A DNA stretch of 64,000 bases from Poriferisodalis sp965208925 (GCF_965208925.1 NZ_OZ242364.1:1054001-1118000); one strand, 5' to 3'; counted from the first letter of the stretch, positions 38,493 to 47,549 are shown. Notes: a model not told the origin generated them from the letters alone. Translations and numbers: made by a program.

Positions 38493-39092
38493 GTGAAGCG
38501 CTCAAAGTTGACCGAGTTGCACTACATGTGCCACGTCGGCAACTTGCCATCCATTCTCGCCAAGGGCATTCTCAGCCACCATCGCGCAAGACAACACGGG
38601 CCCATCTCAATCGCCGACGAGAGCGTGCAGGCTCGACGAGCCAACAGAACGGTGCCGCGCGGACTACCGCTACATGCCTACGTGAATCTGTACCTCAATG
38701 CGCGGAATCCGATGATGTTTCGGGTCACGAGCGGCGGCCAGAAGGTCGCACACGTTTGTGTCCTGTCTATATCGACGGATGTCCTCGACCTTGACAACGT
38801 CGTGTTGGCGGACGGAAACGCTGCATCAGAGGCGACGGCGTTCCGGCCAGCGCCACAGGGATTGACGGCAATCAAGCGCAAACGCGTATTCGCCCAGTAC
38901 TGGAACCATGACGACCCCTTCGAGAAGCGAGAGCATGTGCGAGAGATGTGTGCTGAAATCCTCGTGCCCAACTCAGTCGATGCTGCGATGATTGAGAACG
39001 TCTACGTCGCAAACGATGAGGTCGCCGCCTCAGTCTCGGCTAACGTAGCGAACGTTCGCGCGATTGCTGAGGGTTACCTCTTCTTTTGCTGA
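38493..39092 (+). CDS. darT: DarT-type DNA ADP-ribosyltransferase toxin
   Basis: A 199-aa DarT. It has the N-terminal LHYMCHVGNLPSILAKGIL segment of DarT proteins, the DVVLADGNAASEATAF-type NAD-pocket region in the middle, and the catalytic Glu in REMCAEILVPNSV. DarT transfers ADP-ribose from NAD+ to a base in single-stranded DNA, blocking replication; DarTG systems also act against phage. The start is a GTG with GGAGGTG just upstream. The antitoxin gene begins 45 nt after the stop. The gene looks less GC-rich than its neighbours, which suggests acquisition by transfer. Confidence 0.9.
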   Translation: MKRSKLTELHYMCHVGNLPSILAKGILSHHRARQHGPISIADESVQARRANRTVPRGLPLHAYVNLYLNARNPMMFRVTSGGQKVAHVCVLSISTDVLDLDNVVLADGNAASEATAFRPAPQGLTAIKRKRVFAQYWNHDDPFEKREHVREMCAEILVPNSVDAAMIENVYVANDEVAASVSANVANVRAIAEGYLFFC

Positions 39093-39137
39093 CGCGAGCA
39101 GGCGCACGCAAGCCAACGAACCCGGCTGGAGAGCACC

Positions 39138-40265
39138 ATGATTCAGCTGACGACAGGCGATGTGCTCTCAGCCGATGCTCAAACGCTCGTCAATACGGTC
39201 AATTGCGTCGGTGTCATGGGCAAAGGCGTCGCACTGGCCTTCAAGCAGCGCTTTCCGGAGATGTTCCGCGATTACGCCGAACGATGCCGAGAAGGCTTGG
39301 TGCGGCTTGGAGAGCCGTACCTCTTTCGTCCGCTCGTCGAGCCGTGGATACTCAATTTCCCGACAAAGGACCATTGGCGGTCCGTCTCACGGCTCAGCGA
39401 CATCGAGGCAGGACTCGACTACCTCGCATCACACTTCACGCAGTGGGGCATCACGTCCTTGGCCGTGCCCCCACTCGGCTGCGGCCAAGGCGGTCTTGAC
39501 TGGCCAACTGTGGGACCGGTGCTGTACCGCCGGCTCGAAGCGTTGGAAATCCCAGTGATCCTCTACGCGCCTCAGGACACCCCTGCTGAGCAAGTGTCCA
39601 AGGAGTTCCTATTGGAAGGCGGAGGCGGGGCAGCCACTGATCCCGATTCGAAGATTCCAGCCGCCTGGATGGCTCTGGCAGTGATCATCCGCAAGCTGGA
39701 GCGAGAGCGTTATGCGGCGCCTGTCGGCCGAACTTCGTTTCAGAAGCTCGCGTACTTCGCGACCGCCGCAAGCGTCCCCACTGGCCTTGAGTTCGAGCAA
39801 CGAAGTTACGGACCGTTCGCCAACGGACTCAAGTCAATTCAGACGAGGCTCATCAACAACGGCATTCTGGCTGAATCCAAAGCGGGCCGGATGTTTGAGG
39901 TGCATACAGGTGCCGCGTACCTCGATGTTGTGCACCGCCGCCAGCATGAGATCGAACCGCACATCGAAGCGATCGAACGCACAGCCGATCTCATGCTCCG
40001 CATTGACACCAAGCGGGCCGAAGCTTTTGCGTCGGCGCACTTCGCGGCTTCTCTGCTCGCTCACGTCAGTGACGAGCAGCCGACCGAGACTGAAGTGCTG
40101 GCGGAAGTGATGCGCTGGAAGTCGCGACGCCGGCCGCCGCTGACCGAAGAGGATGCCGCCGAGGCAATCCGCAGTCTGAGCATGCTCGGTTGGCTTGACG
40201 TGAAGTTCAGCGAGACGCTTCCGGCATACGACGACTTCTCCAGCGCTGCGAGTGCTGCAGCGTAG
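39138..40265 (+). CDS. darG: DarG-type macrodomain antitoxin
   Basis: A 375-aa DarG. The macrodomain covers about residues 1-155 (LTTGDVLSADAQTLVNTVNC, GVMGKGVALAFKQRFPEMF, LAVPPLGCGQGGLDW), which removes ADP-ribose from DNA. The C-terminal half (about 175-375) is helical (AYFATAASVPTGLEFEQRSY) and in known DarG proteins binds and inhibits DarT. It follows darT by 45 nt in the same direction. An 8-bp-arm hairpin (40311-40318/40325-40332) lies 46 nt downstream without a T-run and could mark the 3' end. Confidence 0.92.
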   Translation: MIQLTTGDVLSADAQTLVNTVNCVGVMGKGVALAFKQRFPEMFRDYAERCREGLVRLGEPYLFRPLVEPWILNFPTKDHWRSVSRLSDIEAGLDYLASHFTQWGITSLAVPPLGCGQGGLDWPTVGPVLYRRLEALEIPVILYAPQDTPAEQVSKEFLLEGGGGAATDPDSKIPAAWMALAVIIRKLERERYAAPVGRTSFQKLAYFATAASVPTGLEFEQRSYGPFANGLKSIQTRLINNGILAESKAGRMFEVHTGAAYLDVVHRRQHEIEPHIEAIERTADLMLRIDTKRAEAFASAHFAASLLAHVSDEQPTETEVLAEVMRWKSRRRPPLTEEDAAEAIRSLSMLGWLDVKFSETLPAYDDFSSAASAAA

Positions 40266-40443
40266 ACACAGTCACGCCGTCGGTAGAACTCAGCAGGTAG
40301 CTAGAACTGGCGGGCGTCGATGGTGACGCCCGCGGCTTGGGCTAGCTGAGTTCCTATGTCAAGGGCGCGAGGTTGTGTGCGCGTGATGCGGTCGGGCCGC
40401 CAGCTCGGTTACGGGGTGGAGTCGCTGTCGCGGTAGGTGGCTC

Positions 40444-40563
40444 AGGCAGCTGTGGGTCGCCGACCTCGCCCCGGTCGCCAGCTGGTCCGGGGTCGCCTAT
40501 GTGTGCTTCATCACCGACGCCGACAGCCAGTCCGCCAGCGTCATTTACGCGGCCAGATCTTGA
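40444..40563 (+). mobile_element. IS3-family transposase remnant between DarG and the GmrSD-type gene
   Basis: The plus strand reads RQLWVADLAPVASWSGVAYV then CFITDADSQSAS before a stop at 40561-40563. The pattern LWVxD...WSGxAYVxFxxDxxS is the start of the IS3-family catalytic domain with the first catalytic Asp. Only about 40 codons remain. The end of the fragment overlaps the 3' end of the convergent DUF262 gene, so the insertion or its deletion created that gene's terminus or lies against it. The rest of the gap (40266-40443) shows the hairpin described with darG and nothing else convincing. Confidence 0.6.
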
Positions 40564-42337
40564 CGATCATGTCGCCCATCCAGCGTCCGCGCTGCTCAAT
40601 TTCGTCCTCGGTCCACCGGTCGCCGGATTCCTTAAGGAGCCGCCGATTCAAGAACAGGTTGTCGGACTCCTGGATCTTCTCGCGTTTCACGGCCCACGCC
40701 CTGTTGCTGACGGACGAGTTCAGTGGCGCATTTAGCAGAGTCATGTTCCCTAGCGTGGCCAGCGCTTGGCTTCGCTTCTCCTGTGCCTGCTCCGGGTCGA
40801 TCCCGCTCGGCAGCGGCCACTCCTCCGGCCCCCACCCTTGGGGTAAGAGGTGTTCCACATGGAGACCGGCAGGAACACTCTGGTTGCCCGCCATCGGTGG
40901 GATCAGGTTCCTCTCCAAGGCGGTCAGCACCAGGCGTCGTGCGTACAGCGCGAGATGCCGCTGCGAGACAGCCTGGATGGTGGCCGCGTCGTTTGGCCAC
41001 AGATTCGCGTTCTCCGAGTACGCCAAGAGGTGCGTGCGTATTGCCTTACTCGGTGTCTCTGGGGTCTGAGCCTGTTCGGATAGGGCTTCGATCAACTCGA
41101 GGGCGACCTGGTCGTAGCTGCGCGCCTGGTACCCGGTCAGCAGCCTGCGCACCAAGTAGCTTTCGAGGGCTTCGAAGCACGCCGCCCGGTCATCGGTGTC
41201 GACATCCAAGTGTCGCAGCTTCAGCAGTAGCGGCCATACCGCACCAGCTCCCATGGCGAGGCGGCGTTCGTGGAACAGCGCTTCGCGGCCTCCTGCTCCA
41301 GACTCCACCGTCTCTGACTCCTTGAAGTAGCACGCGTCGTCCAGCAGCTGCTCCATGATCTCCTCGAGGCGATCGTCGCTCCGATCCACGTAGTGCTGGA
41401 ACTCGCGGAACACTCGCCGCACCGCCACAGACCTGCCGGTTTGAGCCTCGAGCCAGTAGTCGACGAAGACATCGATCCGCGGTCTCTGGACGCCGCGCCC
41501 GATCAGCTGACGCCACCAGGGATCATCGAAGGCATCCAGATAGTGCTCGAAGAACGTCTCCTGGCTCAGGCGTCGGTCCTCGTCCGCCTTGTACAGCAGA
41601 TAGTTCTTGATCTTGTCCCATTCGGTCAGCGGCTCTCCGCGAGCATTCAGGCTCTCGAAGATCGCGTGCTCCTTCTCGTGGGGATCCAGATAGATGGCGA
41701 CTACACGGAGCTTCAGAGCGAGCGTCTGTACGAGCGCGGTGCCCGCCACGTTCATCCGGTCGTCATGGCGATGGAGCCACTCGTGGATCTCGCTCTCGAA
41801 GTACCGATAGCAGTCGGCTATGGGACCGTCGATTCTGGGATTGCCATCGCCGTCACGTGCCGCACCCATGACATCAGGGAAGCGTTCATAGTCATGGCCT
41901 CTCCTGTGCGTCTGGTATTGGATCTTCAGAGGCTGGCTCGCTGAATCATTGACGGTGAAGTTGCCAAGGTTGTCGGCGGGCTCGGTAAGGCCAGCCACAT
42001 CAAGGGCGGACGCCGCCGCGGCCATCAGAATCTGAAGGGTCGTCAGGCGCTGCTGCCCGTCGATGACGCGATACTTCCTCGCCAGGTCCGGGGTGGACCC
42101 GCTGATCTTGAACACGACCGCACCCATGAAATGGGGCTCCACTCCGTTGTGGTCGGCATCAGCGAGTTCGGTCCCAGCGGCGCTCTCGATGAGTTTCTCA
42201 GCGATGTCTCGGACATCAAGCCACAAGGGTTCCCACTGATTCTCCTCATTCCAGACGTAGAGCCTCTGGTAGTTCGGGACGATGTACACGAGCTTCCCGT
42301 CGAAGAGCTGAGCCAGTGTTTGGTCTTGCGGCTGCAA
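40541..42337 (-). CDS. DUF262/DUF1524 protein, single-chain GmrSD-type IV restriction enzyme
   Basis: A 598-aa protein with both halves of GmrSD. The N-terminal DUF262 domain has the ParB-like motif YRVIDGQQRLTTLQIL and the PNYQRLYVWNEENQWEPLW segment. The C-terminal DUF1524 domain has an HNH-like core (HVEHLLPQGW, then LGNMTLLNAPLNSSVSNRAW). Family members bind NTPs and cleave DNA with modified bases, as found in some phages; others of this architecture have untested targets. It is convergent with darTG across an IS3 scar. Together they form a short defence island. Confidence 0.87.
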   Translation of the reverse strand: MQPQDQTLAQLFDGKLVYIVPNYQRLYVWNEENQWEPLWLDVRDIAEKLIESAAGTELADADHNGVEPHFMGAVVFKISGSTPDLARKYRVIDGQQRLTTLQILMAAAASALDVAGLTEPADNLGNFTVNDSASQPLKIQYQTHRRGHDYERFPDVMGAARDGDGNPRIDGPIADCYRYFESEIHEWLHRHDDRMNVAGTALVQTLALKLRVVAIYLDPHEKEHAIFESLNARGEPLTEWDKIKNYLLYKADEDRRLSQETFFEHYLDAFDDPWWRQLIGRGVQRPRIDVFVDYWLEAQTGRSVAVRRVFREFQHYVDRSDDRLEEIMEQLLDDACYFKESETVESGAGGREALFHERRLAMGAGAVWPLLLKLRHLDVDTDDRAACFEALESYLVRRLLTGYQARSYDQVALELIEALSEQAQTPETPSKAIRTHLLAYSENANLWPNDAATIQAVSQRHLALYARRLVLTALERNLIPPMAGNQSVPAGLHVEHLLPQGWGPEEWPLPSGIDPEQAQEKRSQALATLGNMTLLNAPLNSSVSNRAWAVKREKIQESDNLFLNRRLLKESGDRWTEDEIEQRGRWMGDMIVKIWPRK

Positions 42338-42598
42338 TGCGACGAACCTCCTACTCCGGTGGCGAACTGCCGTCTCTGAAAGTCTCGCAGGGCTGGTGGA
42401 ATTGATTCTCAGGCTGAGGTCATGAGGCTAAGCCCGGGTCCGGGACTGCCCGATTTGCGCATTGAGCTTCCTGTACCTGATCCCGGTCAGGACTGGACCG
42501 CTCACTACTACGTCAAGTTGCGGAGGCTGACCGTGCTTGCACATGGAGGCGACATTGGTGCTGCGCGCGAATTGCGGACGGCCGGCTGGCCTGGTGTC

Positions 42599-42994
42599 TC
42601 AATCGGCGGCGAGGGCCTCGATCTCGATCATGAGTCCGGGGAAGGCGAGCTGGGTGGCCCCGATCAACGTCATGGGAGGGGTTGCGCCCAGCGGTCCGAA
42701 CCGTTCGCCGAACGCGCCGAAGTGCTTCAGCGCCTCGTCCATGTCGGTGACGTAGACGGTGAGCCGCGTGATGTTGGTGAGATCCATGTCGGCGGCATTC
42801 ACGACGGCTTCGAGATTGTCGAGCGCCAGCGTCATCTGGCTTCGCATGTCCCCGGCGTGCTGCGGTCTGCCCTCGGCATCGACCGATGTCTGACCTGAAC
42901 AGACCAGTTGCCTGCTCGCTCCCTCGATGATCTCGGCCTGGTTGAAACCGAAGTTCAGTGACCACGGCCACGGGTTGACTGGCGTCCTCTTCAT
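42599..42994 (-). CDS. RidA family protein, second copy
   Basis: A 131-aa RidA-fold protein, unrelated in sequence detail to the one at 4543-4950. It contains ASRQLVCSGQTSVDAEGRPQ, MTLALDNLEAVVNAADMDL and TRLTVYVTDMDEALKHFGAF. The ATG at 42994 (MKRTPVNPWPWSLNFGFNQ) is preferred; an open frame upstream to 43105 crosses into tRNA-Ser. It stands alone, 66 nt from the tRNA gene. The gap on its other side (42338-42598) shows no convincing gene. It probably acts on an imine or enamine, substrate unknown. Confidence 0.87.
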   Translation of the reverse strand: MKRTPVNPWPWSLNFGFNQAEIIEGASRQLVCSGQTSVDAEGRPQHAGDMRSQMTLALDNLEAVVNAADMDLTNITRLTVYVTDMDEALKHFGAFGERFGPLGATPPMTLIGATQLAFPGLMIEIEALAAD

Positions 42995-43060
42995 TGCGTC
43001 GTTTCCTTCCTTCGAATGTCCGCTGCACAGGCCGTCACAAGCTCGCTGGCCTGAACGACT

Positions 43061-43148
43061 TGGCGGAGGGAGGGGGATTCGAACCCCCGGAGGCTTGCGC
43101 CTCAACGGTTTTCAAGACCGTCGCAATCGTCCACTCTGCCACCCCTCC
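43061..43148 (-). tRNA. tRNA-Ser (anticodon TGA)
   Basis: The minus strand folds as a class II tRNA: acceptor GGAGGGG pairs with TCCCTCC (one G-U), anticodon stem ACGGT/ACCGT around CTTGAAA, a long variable arm, and a GGGGG/CCCCC T-stem. The anticodon TGA reads UCA-type codons. CCA is encoded. Confidence 0.95.
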
Positions 43149-43262
43149 GCCGGCCAACCTACCGGCCCGGCTGGTCGGCACCGGAGAGCGGCCGCATCGC
43201 GGTCCGTGCTCAGGTGGGGCTATCTTGAGTCGGCGCACCGGCCACTGTCGGCTGGTTGCAAC

Positions 43263-43353
43263 GGAGAGGTGGCCGAGTCCGGTTGAAGGCGCTTCCCTGC
43301 TAAGGAAGTAACTGCCGCAAGGTGGTTCGTGGGTTCGAATCCCACCCTCTCCG
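43263..43353 (+). tRNA. tRNA-Ser (anticodon GCT)
   Basis: Acceptor GGAGAGG pairs with CCTCTCC; the anticodon stem CTTCC/GGAAG encloses CTGCTAA, giving anticodon GCT (AGC/AGU codons). A long variable arm and the T-arm GTGGG-TTCGAAT-CCCAC are present. CCA is not encoded. It is divergent from tRNA-Ser(TGA), 114 nt away. Confidence 0.95.
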
Positions 43354-43386
43354 CACCTCCTCATCACACGAAGTGAAACGACCTGC

Positions 43387-45060
43387 ATGAGAAACCGGCT
43401 GCTTCGGTTCGCGACATATGTCGCCGTGGGTGTCGTGACGGGGTTCATCGTGGCGGCCGTTGCCGTGCTCACCGAGAAAGTGCTGCTCGAGCGAGTGCTG
43501 CACCTGCCGCCCTGGCAGCGGATGATCGCGCCGGCACTCGGACTGTGGGGCGCCGTCATCCTGCTGCGCTGGGCCGAGGCAGGCCGCCGGCTGTCGCCGT
43601 CCACTTCCGAGGAATACATACGCGCCTTCCACGACCGCAATCACCCGATGCGGTTCCGGGACCTGCCTGCGCGCCTGCTCGCGGGCATCGTGACGGTCGG
43701 CTCGGGCGGCGCGGTCGGTCTCGAGGGTCCGTCCATCTACGCCGGCGCCACAGCCGGCAACGCGATCCAGCGGGTGGTGCGCCGGCTGTTCCGGGGCCGG
43801 GAGGGCTACGCGCTGCTGGTGGCCGGCGCAGCAGCGGGTGTCAGCGCCATCTTCCAGGCGCCCGCCACCGGCGTGCTGTTCGCGCTCGAAGCTCCCTACA
43901 AGAGCGATCTGGGACGCCGGGCGCTGCTGCCCGCGCTGCTCTCGAGCGCCTCCAGCTACGTCGTATACGTGCTGGTCACCGGCTTCGACGACCGCCCCTT
44001 CGAGATCGGCACCGAGATGGTGAGCGTCCAGTTCGGCCGCCAGGAGCTGCTGGGTGCAGCGGTGGTGGGCGCCCTCTGCGGGCTCCTGGCGTCGGCGTTC
44101 TGCCGGGTGCTGGCGATCGCCAAGCGGATTCACGCCTCCGATCGACCGTGGTGGATGGTCGCGCTGTGCGCCGGGGGAATCCTGGTGGGCCTCGCTGCGC
44201 TCTGCGAGATCCTGTTCGACGCGCCGCTGTCGCTGGGCCCGACCGCCGAGGGACAGCTCACCGACTGGGCGCTGAATCCCGAGGCGTCGCTGTGGCTGCT
44301 GGGCGCCCTCCTGATCATCAGGATCGTGGCGACCTCGACCGTGCTCGCAGGCGGCGGCGTGGGCGGCGTGTTCATCCCGCTCGCCGTGTTCGGGCTGATC
44401 GTGGGCCGCCTGGTCGGCGGATGGATCGAGCTGGGACCTGAATCGCTGGCGTTCTTCCCCTTCATCGGCGTCGCCGCATTCCTGGCGGCCGGCTATCGCA
44501 CCCCGCTCGCCGCGGTGATGTTCGTGGCCGAGTCCACCGGCGCGCCGCTGTTCGTGGTGCCCGCGCTGGTGGCCGTTGCCGTGTCACAGGTGCTGATCGG
44601 CAATGCCTCGGTCTCGCAGTTTCAGCGGGACAGCCGCACGGGGCATCTCGAACGCCGTTTGGAGATGCCGGTCAACTCGGCGATGTCCACCGACGTGCCC
44701 ACGGTGAACGCGGACGCCCCGCTGACAGACTTCGTGTGGGGAGTGGCGATGCCCCACAGACAGCTGGAAGCCGTCGTGACCGGGCCCGAGCGGGAGTTCC
44801 TCGGCGTCATCCGGCTCAGCGACACCCGCGACGTGGACCGCAACGACTGGATATCGGTGACGTGCGGCGAGGTGATGACCACCGACATCACCCCGGCGCG
44901 CCCGTCGTGGACGCTGCGCGAGGTCACCGAGGCCATGGCTGACGCCGACATCGAGCTGTATCCGGTGATCGACAGCGGCGGGCGGATCGCGGGTGTTGTT
45001 ACCGAGAACGCCATCGTCAAGCTGGTGGACTTCCTCAATGAGACACAGGGCGACCGGTGA
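43387..45060 (+). CDS. CLC-family chloride channel/transporter with CBS domains
   Basis: A 557-aa membrane protein of the CLC family. Selectivity-filter segments are visible: GSGGAVGLEGPSIYAG with the external gating Glu, and LAGGGVGGVFIPLAVFG. About ten hydrophobic segments fill residues 8-410. A cytoplasmic tail (about 425-550) holds a pair of CBS motifs (MSTDVPTVNADAPLTDFV; MTTDITPARPSWTLREVTEA) that may bind adenine nucleotides. It could be a channel or a Cl-/H+ exchanger; the proton-pathway Glu of exchangers was not located by eye. A nitroreductase gene follows 27 nt downstream. Confidence 0.92.
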   Translation: MRNRLLRFATYVAVGVVTGFIVAAVAVLTEKVLLERVLHLPPWQRMIAPALGLWGAVILLRWAEAGRRLSPSTSEEYIRAFHDRNHPMRFRDLPARLLAGIVTVGSGGAVGLEGPSIYAGATAGNAIQRVVRRLFRGREGYALLVAGAAAGVSAIFQAPATGVLFALEAPYKSDLGRRALLPALLSSASSYVVYVLVTGFDDRPFEIGTEMVSVQFGRQELLGAAVVGALCGLLASAFCRVLAIAKRIHASDRPWWMVALCAGGILVGLAALCEILFDAPLSLGPTAEGQLTDWALNPEASLWLLGALLIIRIVATSTVLAGGGVGGVFIPLAVFGLIVGRLVGGWIELGPESLAFFPFIGVAAFLAAGYRTPLAAVMFVAESTGAPLFVVPALVAVAVSQVLIGNASVSQFQRDSRTGHLERRLEMPVNSAMSTDVPTVNADAPLTDFVWGVAMPHRQLEAVVTGPEREFLGVIRLSDTRDVDRNDWISVTCGEVMTTDITPARPSWTLREVTEAMADADIELYPVIDSGGRIAGVVTENAIVKLVDFLNETQGDR

Positions 45061-45087
45061 GCTCGCCAGAACGGGACAGGGCAGACG

Positions 45088-45834
45088 ATGAGCGAGGCTG
45101 AGTCGGAAACCAGATCCAAGGCCGAAGACGGGCCCGGGCCGATCGGTCTGCTGGAAGGCCTGGCAACCACGCGGGCCATCCGGCGCTACTTGCCGGATCC
45201 GATTCCCGACGCGGATCTCGCGTCGATCCTGTGGCACGCGGGCCGGGCCCCAAGCGGCTCCAACCGCCAGATGTTCCGGTTCATCGTGCTGCGCGACGGG
45301 CCGGCAGCGCAGCAGGCCAAGGCACTGCTCGGCCAGTGCTTTCGTGACGGGTGGAACTCGAAGCGTTCGGGCGACGGCTACGCGCAAGGCTCCGGCGCCG
45401 ACGACGACTCGCCCAAGGCCCGCATGGCCCGGACCATGCAGCACTTCGTCGACCATTTCGAGGAGACGCCAGTCGTGATCCTGGCGTGCCTGGTGCGCTA
45501 CCGGAAGCCCACCTACGCCGAGGGCGCATCGGTGTACCCGGCGGTGCAGAACCTGTTGCTGGCGGCCCGGGCGCTCGGCTACGGCGGCGTCATCACCGGC
45601 TGGCACCGCGACGTCGAGGACGAGCTGCGAGAGCTGCTCGGCATCCCCGACGGCGTGGCGATCCATGCGACCATCCCGCTCGGCCGGCCCGCAGGGCGCC
45701 ACGGCCCGGTGCGGCGCCGACCGCTGGGTGAGGTGGTGTACGAGGATCGCTGGGAACAGGTCGCGCAGTGGGCGGTCGACCCGCCCGGCACGCGCTTCGC
45801 CTCAGCAGGTCCGCCGCCCGGCTCGCCTACCTGA
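45088..45834 (+). CDS. Nitroreductase family protein
   Basis: A 248-aa FMN-dependent nitroreductase-fold protein. The N-terminal FMN phosphate-binding segment is TTRAIRRYLPDPIPDADLAS followed by RAPSGSNRQMFRFIVL, and the C-terminal GYGGVITGWHRDVEDELREL matches the second FMN-contact region. It has a 30-residue leader and a proline/arginine-rich tail. Members reduce nitro groups, quinones or enones with NAD(P)H. It is 27 nt downstream of the CLC gene and convergent with the sulfurtransferase. Confidence 0.87.
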   Translation: MSEAESETRSKAEDGPGPIGLLEGLATTRAIRRYLPDPIPDADLASILWHAGRAPSGSNRQMFRFIVLRDGPAAQQAKALLGQCFRDGWNSKRSGDGYAQGSGADDDSPKARMARTMQHFVDHFEETPVVILACLVRYRKPTYAEGASVYPAVQNLLLAARALGYGGVITGWHRDVEDELRELLGIPDGVAIHATIPLGRPAGRHGPVRRRPLGEVVYEDRWEQVAQWAVDPPGTRFASAGPPPGSPT

Positions 45835-45868
45835 GCACGCTCGCCGTGGAGGCGGCAGGAGACTCCGC

Positions 45869-46699
45869 TCAGACGGTCTCGGCGGGACGGTCGGTGTGGC
45901 TCCACTGCGACCAGGAGCCGATGTACACCTGCGGGCGGCCGAGGCCGGCGCGCTCCATGGCCAGGGCGTCCATGCAGGCGCTGACGCCTGAGCCGCAGTA
46001 CACGACCGCGTTGTTGCTGCCGCCGGCCTCCTGCACACCCTCAGCCGCATAGCGGGCGCTCAGCGTCTCAGCGTCGGCAAAGCGGCCGTCGGAGCTGAGG
46101 TTGTCGGTCATCGGCACGTTGACCGCGCCGGGGATGTGGCCGGGGCGCGGATCGACCGGTTCGGTCTCGCCTCGATAGCGGTCGCCGCCGCGGGCATCGA
46201 TGAGCACGACGTCAGCGCTGGCGCCGGCGCCGGCCGCGTCGTCGATGTCGACGAATGCGCCCGCCGGCCAGGGCCGCACCGGGCACTCGGCCGCGGCGCG
46301 TGCGTTCGCTGCCGTCTCGGTGGCGCCGGTCCACGAACCCAGTCCTCCGTCGAGCAGTGCGGCATCGTGGCCGAGCACTCGCAGCATCCACACCATCCGG
46401 CCCGCTGCCGTCCCGTTCAGATCGTCGTAGGCCACCACCGGATCATCGGGGCCGATTCCGAGACTCCCCAGTGACGCGGCGAAGTCGTCCGCTGCCGGCA
46501 GCGGATGGCGGCCATGCGCGGGCGCGCCATGTGCCGACAGATGCGCGTCGAGATCCACCCAGATGGCTCCGGCGATATGGCCCTCGAGGTATGCGTCGTA
46601 ACCGGACCTTCCGTCGAGGTACCAGCGCACGTCGCACAGGACGATGTCGTCGCGGCCCGCGATGTCAGCGGCGCTCACCACGGGTGGCAGCGGCGCCAT
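45869..46699 (-). CDS. Thiosulfate/3-mercaptopyruvate sulfurtransferase (two rhodanese domains)
   Basis: A 276-aa sulfurtransferase with two rhodanese domains. The N-terminal inactive one is VLCDVRWYLDGRSGYDAYLEG; the C-terminal one has the active loop VVYCGSGVSACMDAL, and CGSGV loops are typical of 3-mercaptopyruvate sulfurtransferases. It transfers sulfane sulfur to a thiol or cyanide. The ATG at 46699 overlaps the upstream stop as TGATG. The upstream partner is an ETHE1-like metallo-hydrolase, a pairing seen in sulfide/persulfide oxidation. Confidence 0.92.
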   Translation of the reverse strand: MAPLPPVVSAADIAGRDDIVLCDVRWYLDGRSGYDAYLEGHIAGAIWVDLDAHLSAHGAPAHGRHPLPAADDFAASLGSLGIGPDDPVVAYDDLNGTAAGRMVWMLRVLGHDAALLDGGLGSWTGATETAANARAAAECPVRPWPAGAFVDIDDAAGAGASADVVLIDARGGDRYRGETEPVDPRPGHIPGAVNVPMTDNLSSDGRFADAETLSARYAAEGVQEAGGSNNAVVYCGSGVSACMDALAMERAGLGRPQVYIGSWSQWSHTDRPAETV

Positions 46700-47457
46700 C
46701 AGCCCTGCCCGAACATCATCAGCCACTGCTGTTCGCTGCGTGGCTTGAAGACGTAGTTCATCTGGCGTGTCTGGCCCATGGTGGCGCTGGGTTCGAACGA
46801 GTACCGGTGCCCGGGAAACAGCACGGCCGAGTCGGGCACCTTGGCCAGCGTGTCGTGCAGCGATCGGTACATCGCTGCCGGATCGCTGCCGGGCAGGTCC
46901 ATGCGCCCGCAGCCGTCGAGGAACAATGTGTCGCCGGCCACGAGCGCCCCGCCCACCAGGAAGCACTGGCTGCCGGGTGTGTGCCCGGGAGTGTGCAGCA
47001 GCTCGATGTCGATGGCGCCCACCGACACCACGTCGCCGGGGGCATGCAGCTCCATGTCGCTCATGGAGATGCCGGTGGTCTTGCGCACCAGCTCGGCCTC
47101 GGGCGCCTGCAGGTGGATCTTCGTGCCCTGGCGCTCGAGCAGCTGGGCGACGCCCTCGATGCTGTAGCCCATCATGTTCCCGCCGATGTGATCCGCGTGA
47201 AAGTGCGTGGCCAGCACGCCGGTGAGCTGCATCTCGTCTTCGGCCAGGATGTCGAGCAGGTCGTCGACGGCATACGCCGGGTCCACCACGACCGCCTCGC
47301 GGGTCTCCCGGTCGCCGATGAGGTAGGCGAAGTTGACCATCTGGCGGGCGATCGGGTCGCTGGTGGCAAAGTCCTGGCCCGACAGCAGCTGGCGGAAGTA
47401 GAGCCGGCTCTCGTCGGGCTGGCGTGCCTGCGGACCGTCGGCGGTGTCGTCACCCAT
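46699..47457 (-). CDS. MBL-fold metallo-hydrolase, persulfide-dioxygenase (ETHE1)-like
   Basis: A 252-aa metallo-beta-lactamase-fold protein. The metal motif is THFHADHIGG; further ligands lie in HTPGHTPGSQCFLV, ALVAGDTLFLDGCGRMDLPG and LFPGHRYS. ETHE1-like enzymes of this type use a single iron to oxidise glutathione or other persulfides to sulfite. Glyoxalase II is the alternative, but the RMDLPG segment and the coupled sulfurtransferase favour persulfide oxidation. It is coupled to the sulfurtransferase by a TGATG overlap and is divergent from gcdH. Confidence 0.88.
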   Translation of the reverse strand: MGDDTADGPQARQPDESRLYFRQLLSGQDFATSDPIARQMVNFAYLIGDRETREAVVVDPAYAVDDLLDILAEDEMQLTGVLATHFHADHIGGNMMGYSIEGVAQLLERQGTKIHLQAPEAELVRKTTGISMSDMELHAPGDVVSVGAIDIELLHTPGHTPGSQCFLVGGALVAGDTLFLDGCGRMDLPGSDPAAMYRSLHDTLAKVPDSAVLFPGHRYSFEPSATMGQTRQMNYVFKPRSEQQWLMMFGQG

Positions 47458-47549
47458 GGCAGCGCACAGTACTCACCAGCCGCGCGGAGAGGCACGCCCG
47501 CCGTGGCGACGGGTTGGCCCACCGGGCGCCAGCGCGGCAGTATGCGCTC

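Noticed and set aside
42422..42898. 158-aa plus-strand open frame overlapping the second RidA gene
   Set aside because: Its second half is antisense to RidA and its first half shows no recognisable motif.
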